This document shows, in pieces, positions 60,446-64,000 of a stretch of 64,000 nucleotides of DNA. The notes below the pieces were generated by a model. It saw nothing but the letters and a program-made list of their open reading frames with translations. It made no database searches and was not told the origin of the DNA. The stretch is from the NCBI GenBank assembly GCA_905221605.1, contig CAJNDS010002074.1, positions 504,001-568,000 of the forward strand. Reading direction: 5' to 3'. The position numbers were made by a program, and so were the translations under genes. Every line of letters starts with the position of its first letter. Positions within the stretch are counted from its first letter, which is position 1. The stretch is from Symbiodinium natans. Its lineage: Eukaryota > Sar > Dinophyceae > Suessiales > Symbiodiniaceae.

Positions 60446-60599
60446 GTTTAGGGTTTAGGGTTTAGGGTTTAGGGTTTAGGGTTTAGGGTTTAGGGCAAGC
60501 TTGGCTGGAGGTTCTTCGAATCGCCTTTTGTTCACGGTAGCTGCGGGCCTCAAACCGCAGAAGCTCAGAAGCCAGAGTCGCAACCTCAAGGTCGCTTAG

Positions 60600-60655
60600 G
60601 GTTTAGGGTTTAGGGTTGAGGATTTAGGGTTTAGGGTTTAGGGTTTAGTCTAAAC
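60600..60655 (+). repeat. TTTAGGG units next to CCCTAAA units
   Basis: A short G-rich array (60597-60647) is followed after ten bases by CCCTAAA units (60658-60688), an array inversion almost back to back. Confidence 0.85.
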
Positions 60656-60774
60656 CACCCTAAACCCTAACCCTAAACCCTAAACCCCCCCAAAACCTTT
60701 GGCGATTGGGGCAGGTGCGGACGCCAGTCCTGCAAAGAGCAGGTGCCTGCAAGAGTTCGCCTGCCATGCAGGGT

Positions 60775-60844
60775 TTAGGGTTTAGGGTTTGGGGTTTAGG
60801 GTTTAGGGTTTAGGGTTTAGGGTTTAGGGTTTAGGGTTTAGGGG
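60775..60844 (+). repeat. TTTAGGG array
   Basis: Ten units; the preceding open segment (VRTPVLQRAGACKSSPAMQ, 60717-60772) ends at its first GTTTAG. A further array lies at 60985-61022. Confidence 0.95.
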
Positions 60845-61251
60845 GGATCTAGGTTCAACGTTTCGACGTTTAGGGCTTCAGGGGTATCAGGCCTGAATCG
60901 CAAAAGCACCTCCAAGGGATCATGCACTGTACCAATCAAGACATGCGGAGACCTACCCACAAGTTAACGACTTGTGCATCCTGTGTTTAGGGTTTAGGGT
61001 TTAGGGTTTAGGGTTTAGGGCAGGAACATCTCCAGATTTGTAGTGAGCTACTGCCTGGAAATGGTCACATCGGCTTGAGAGCTTTCGGGCTCAGATGCAA
61101 GTCGCTTTGGGCATGTGGGCTTTGGCTGGTTTAGAACATGGCTGGGCGGGATGTGAAACAGACAGGAGACGAAGATCATTCCTTTCCTCTTCGATGAAAC
61201 AATCGAACAATAAAAATGCATTCGCACGGAGTCATCCGGGCAGTGCAACAG

Positions 61252-61591
61252 GAAGTTCAGAGCTGGATACGCTGCGGACGCTGCGTTACGCAAGGGCGTT
61301 TGCTAAGCGCACGTCCTTTCGCCCGCAGTGCCATCACGGAACTTCCACGAAGGCATGTTAGTCCTGTCCTGCTTTCCTCCTCACACCCTCAACCCCAACC
61401 CCCAAATCCCAAACCCCAAACCCTACACCCTAAACCCCAAATCCGAAACCGTAAGCCTGAGCGAAGAAGCGGTAGATGAATGCCCATTCCGCTTTCGGAA
61501 GCCGTGCTGTGGGCCAGTCCACCTAGCCGTCGGGCGCACCCTGCGCATGTTCCTCCAGGCCCTGCATAAGAAGGCGAGGATTCTGCGGTGA
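61252..61591 (+). CDS. Two exon-like segments, first resembling a kinesin motor end
   Basis: 61252-about 61324 (AACAG acceptor) reads SSELDTLRTLRYARAFAKR, which resembles the TLxTLRxAxRAK stretch near the end of kinesin motor domains. About 61462-61591 reads EEAVDECPFRFRKPCCGP, then AVGRTLRMFLQALHKKARIL and TGA 61589-61591. Between them is a CCCCAAA/CCCTAAA stretch. The kinesin link rests on 20 residues with no P-loop in view, and the two segments may not be one gene. Confidence 0.33.
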
Positions 61592-61971
61592 TTATCGGGT
61601 TTAGGGTTCGTGATTCCATGGGTTATAGCGTTTGGGGATTCTAGGAATTGCTAGGGTTTATATAGGGCTTAGGGTTTAGAGATGTGTGGTTGAGGGGTCC
61701 GGGACTCGAGGGCTTTGGGCCTTTTTGTGGTTTAAGCTGGGGAAGTTGAGGTTTGCCAGCAGGCAATTCAGGGGTGGCTTATGTGTCTAGATGTGCAGCC
61801 AGCCTAAGCTGACAACAGATTGTTGATACCAGGGGCCAGGGGCCTTGGGTCTACCGAGACCCCCGAGTTCGAAGCGTTTCCGGGTCGAGGATTCGGCCTC
61901 GTTTCGATGTAGCTCATACAGGGTGCGGTTGCTATCTATGAGGAGAGTGCGGGACTCTCGAGCCTCATTAG

Positions 61972-62043
61972 GATTTAGGGTTTAGGGTTTGGGGTTTAGG
62001 GTTTGGGGTTTAGGGTTTAGGGTTTAGGGTTTAGGGTTTAGGG
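61972..62043 (+). repeat. TTTAGGG array
   Basis: Ten units, two GTTTGGG. Confidence 0.96.
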
Positions 62044-62169
62044 CCCTGGGTTTCTAACCAGGCCTTGTGAGCTTAAAAGTTGGAAGAGCCAGATTCGGCG
62101 TAGATTTCGATGCCAGGTTTCCCGTGCCGTTTCTTCTGGGCTTTAGGGCTTTAGGGCTTTCGGGTCCTG

Positions 62170-62332
62170 GAATTTTAGGGTTTTAGGGTTTTAGGGTTTT
62201 AGGCTTTTAGGCTTTTAGGGTTTTAGGTTTTAGGGTTTTAGGGCTTTAGGGTTTTAGGTTTTTAGGTTTTTAGGGTTTTAGGGTTTTAGGGTTTTAGGGT
62301 TTTAGGGCTATAGGGTTTTAGGGTTTTAGGGT
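62170..62332 (+). repeat. TTTTAGGG octamer array
   Basis: About 19 octamer units with GGGCTTTA variants, like the array at 40590. Confidence 0.95.
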
Positions 62333-62440
62333 GTGGCACTTCCATTTCTGCTGCGCATCCGCCGCCAACAGCTGCAGCGTGGGGGCAGCCGGGCCCTGTT
62401 TGCATCCTACTACCTACCTAGCCGATGCTTTGAGCTTTAA
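62333..62440 (+). CDS. Exon-like island, terminal exon, unknown
   Basis: 35 codons (VALPFLLRIRRQQLQRGG, SRALFASYYLPSRCFEL) and TAA 62438-62440, directly after the octamer array. Confidence 0.3.
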   Translation: MALPFLLRIRRQQLQRGGSRALFASYYLPSRCFEL

Positions 62441-62656
62441 ACTCAAGGATTCTGCCTGACTTTGTCATTTGTGTGTGACAAACAGAGCTTAACATTTAAG
62501 AAATCGCAATCCCTGGTTCGTGGAGAAGCATAAGACTAAGCAGATGGAAGCATCCTTCGACCTTTTAGCCTCACCTCACCTTAGCACATCTCCCAACCAT
62601 CGAAGTTAAACAGCAAACAACCTTCGCACTTTTGCCGATTTTGGGGGCACCTGCAG

Positions 62657-63009
62657 GGTGCCGTGGCCTTAGTGAAGCTTGCCGATCTGTCTACGGAGAG
62701 TCATTGTGCACGCGTGCTGAGGCGAGGTGCTTGGGATGCTCCCCCTTATACTAACAGTCCTTAGTAAGGATCATAATAGGGGGGGGGGGGGTACTATCAT
62801 TAATCCCTATTGAGGACTGTAAGGATCATAATAGGGGGGGGGGTACTATAATTAATCTCTATTGAGGACTCTTAGTAGAAGGGAGGAACATCCCATGGCT
62901 CCCCACAGAAAACCGCAGGAGCACTCGCCCCCTGCACTGCCCAGGCGTTTTCGCAGGAGAAGAGCGTGGAACAGTGTCCACAGGATGCAGCCACGTGAGC
63001 CAAGTTAGG
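62657..63009 (+). CDS. Two exons around a family E introner, unknown protein
   Basis: 62657-62737 (CTGCAG acceptor) reads GAVALVKLADLSTESHCA and RVLRRGAWD, ending GAT|GCTCCC, a GC donor. After the element, CCCACAG at about 62908 opens KPQEHSPPALPRRFRRRRA, then MQPREPS and TAG 63007-63009. Phase across the junction is plausible but not proven. Family unknown. Confidence 0.4.
62732..62897 (+). mobile_element. Introner-like element, family E, with internal duplication
   Basis: GGGATGCTCCCCCTTATACT at the left mirrors AGTAGAAGGGAGGAACATCCC at the right. Inside, a ~50 bp block (GGATCATAATAGGGGGG, TACTAT, ATTAATC, TATTGAGGACT) occurs twice in tandem. Confidence 0.85.
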
Positions 63010-64000
63010 TGCCGGGATGTTTTTCATATTTTCGCTTTGGCTGACAGTTAAGAGGAAGGCCTCAACCCCATTTCCAAAACCCCAAACCCCAAAACCCTAA
63101 ACCCCAAACCCTCAAGCCTAACCAAAATAGACCTAAACAACCCTGAACCCTAAACGCTATCTCAATTGGGACCAAGCCCTCAGTTTCCAAACCCCTGTGC
63201 CCGTGCGCAAAGGCCAAGCTACCCACAGCATCACTTGTACCTTTTCTGATGTGGGGGGGGAGACTTAACCCAAGCTTTGGGCGGCCATTTTGTTCGTTTT
63301 TCGCATTGTGACATTCTTCAGTCCTAGCACGCAACTTCGCCTCTAAAACTACCTGTCCCAGTTTTCCCCTCCGCAACCGGGCCTTGTCGAAAACTTTATC
63401 AACACTGCAGAAAATCCGAGCAAGACGCGCGGCAGAGAATTTGCACGCACTTGCGACCTTCTAGAGATTTGATACAGGGTGTCGGGTCTCTAAGTGGCCC
63501 AAGTTGCTTCTGGAGGTCAGTTGGGAGGCTGCGGCAAGGTCCCAAAAAGTTTTTGTGGGTCCTACGCGGGGTGAACCCCGACACGAAGTCATAACCGGGA
63601 CATTTGTGTAGTTCGGTTAATCACAGGGGTATAGGGGAGGCCCCGAGATCAGAACTAGTTGATCACGTTTTCTCCAAATCTGAGTAACATGCCTATACAT
63701 AGCGCGGGGACATGCAAGTCTCATTGCAAAATTCGATTCGGACCTCATTTCAAGCTTGCCCTAAGCCCTAGAAGCCCCAAAGCCCAAGGCTGCAATACGC
63801 CCTGCAAGCCTCTTAAACACCCTTTACACCCCATGAGCCCTAAAGCCCGTAACCCTAATTCAGGAGCCTCTCCTGGCACCTGCAGGCATGTCGAGGCGTC
63901 TCCTTCGAACTGCTGCGCTTAGGGCCAGTAGCGTCTGGGGGTTGAGGGTTCAGGGTTTAGGATTTAGGGGTTGAGGGCTCACGGGTTCTGAGACAAGTGC
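63010..64000. other. No supported gene to the right edge
   Basis: CCCCAAA/CCCTAAA words at 63066-63155, a short open piece SKTLSTLQKIRARRAAENL at about 63388-63465 ending in a stop, CCCTAA fragments at 63760-63860 and TTTAGGG-like words at 63945-63975. Confidence 0.4.

Overview
The window looks like nuclear DNA of a dinoflagellate, most likely a Suessiales/Symbiodiniaceae-type genome. (i) Arrays of the heptamer TTTAGGG (or its complement CCCTAAA) recur every few hundred bases. This is the plant/algal-type telomere unit, here interstitial. (ii) Several genes can be stitched together by protein continuity, and their introns use GC-AG and apparently GA-AG as well as GT-AG borders, mostly with AG|G acceptors. 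(iii) Several introns are short elements with terminal inverted repeats (introner-like). (iv) Every gene I can support is on the + strand. The organism call is inference; no rRNA or spliced-leader gene was seen.

Layout. 0-6 kb: telomere-like arrays and exon-like islands. 6.2-9.9 kb: 3' half of a MAD2 (HORMA-domain spindle-checkpoint) gene whose large intron holds a second, frameshifted membrane/PAS-like gene. 11.2-12.8 kb: a four-exon, three-finger CCCH zinc-finger gene. 16.6-18.0 kb: unknown basic-to-acidic protein. 19.3-20.7 kb: class I SAM methyltransferase with an introner as its first intron. 22.7-24.5 kb: uninterrupted 592-residue ankyrin-repeat gene. 26.4-27.8 kb: secreted HAD-like protein. 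28.6-31.1 kb: intact paralogue of the membrane/PAS-like gene plus a lone MAD2 last exon, so a duplicated block. 34.6-42.0 kb: an N-acyl-D-amino-acid deacylase split into at least ten exons, with a ~430 bp (CA)n tract in one intron. 42-64 kb: mostly telomere-like arrays with short exon-like islands (terminal exons at 45.4-45.7, 53.3-54.0, 62.7-63.0 kb) and large trinucleotide and heptanucleotide tracts at 54.1-54.9 kb.

The genes share no pathway. They look like a same-strand row of unrelated eukaryotic genes. What unites the window is intron content: most reconstructed introns are telomere-like arrays, introner-like elements, or both, and in several cases the array itself supplies the splice donor (G|GTTTAG or GTAAAC). 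Exon borders were found by eye from reading frame and family resemblance; there is no transcript evidence. All family names come from recognised motifs, not from searches.
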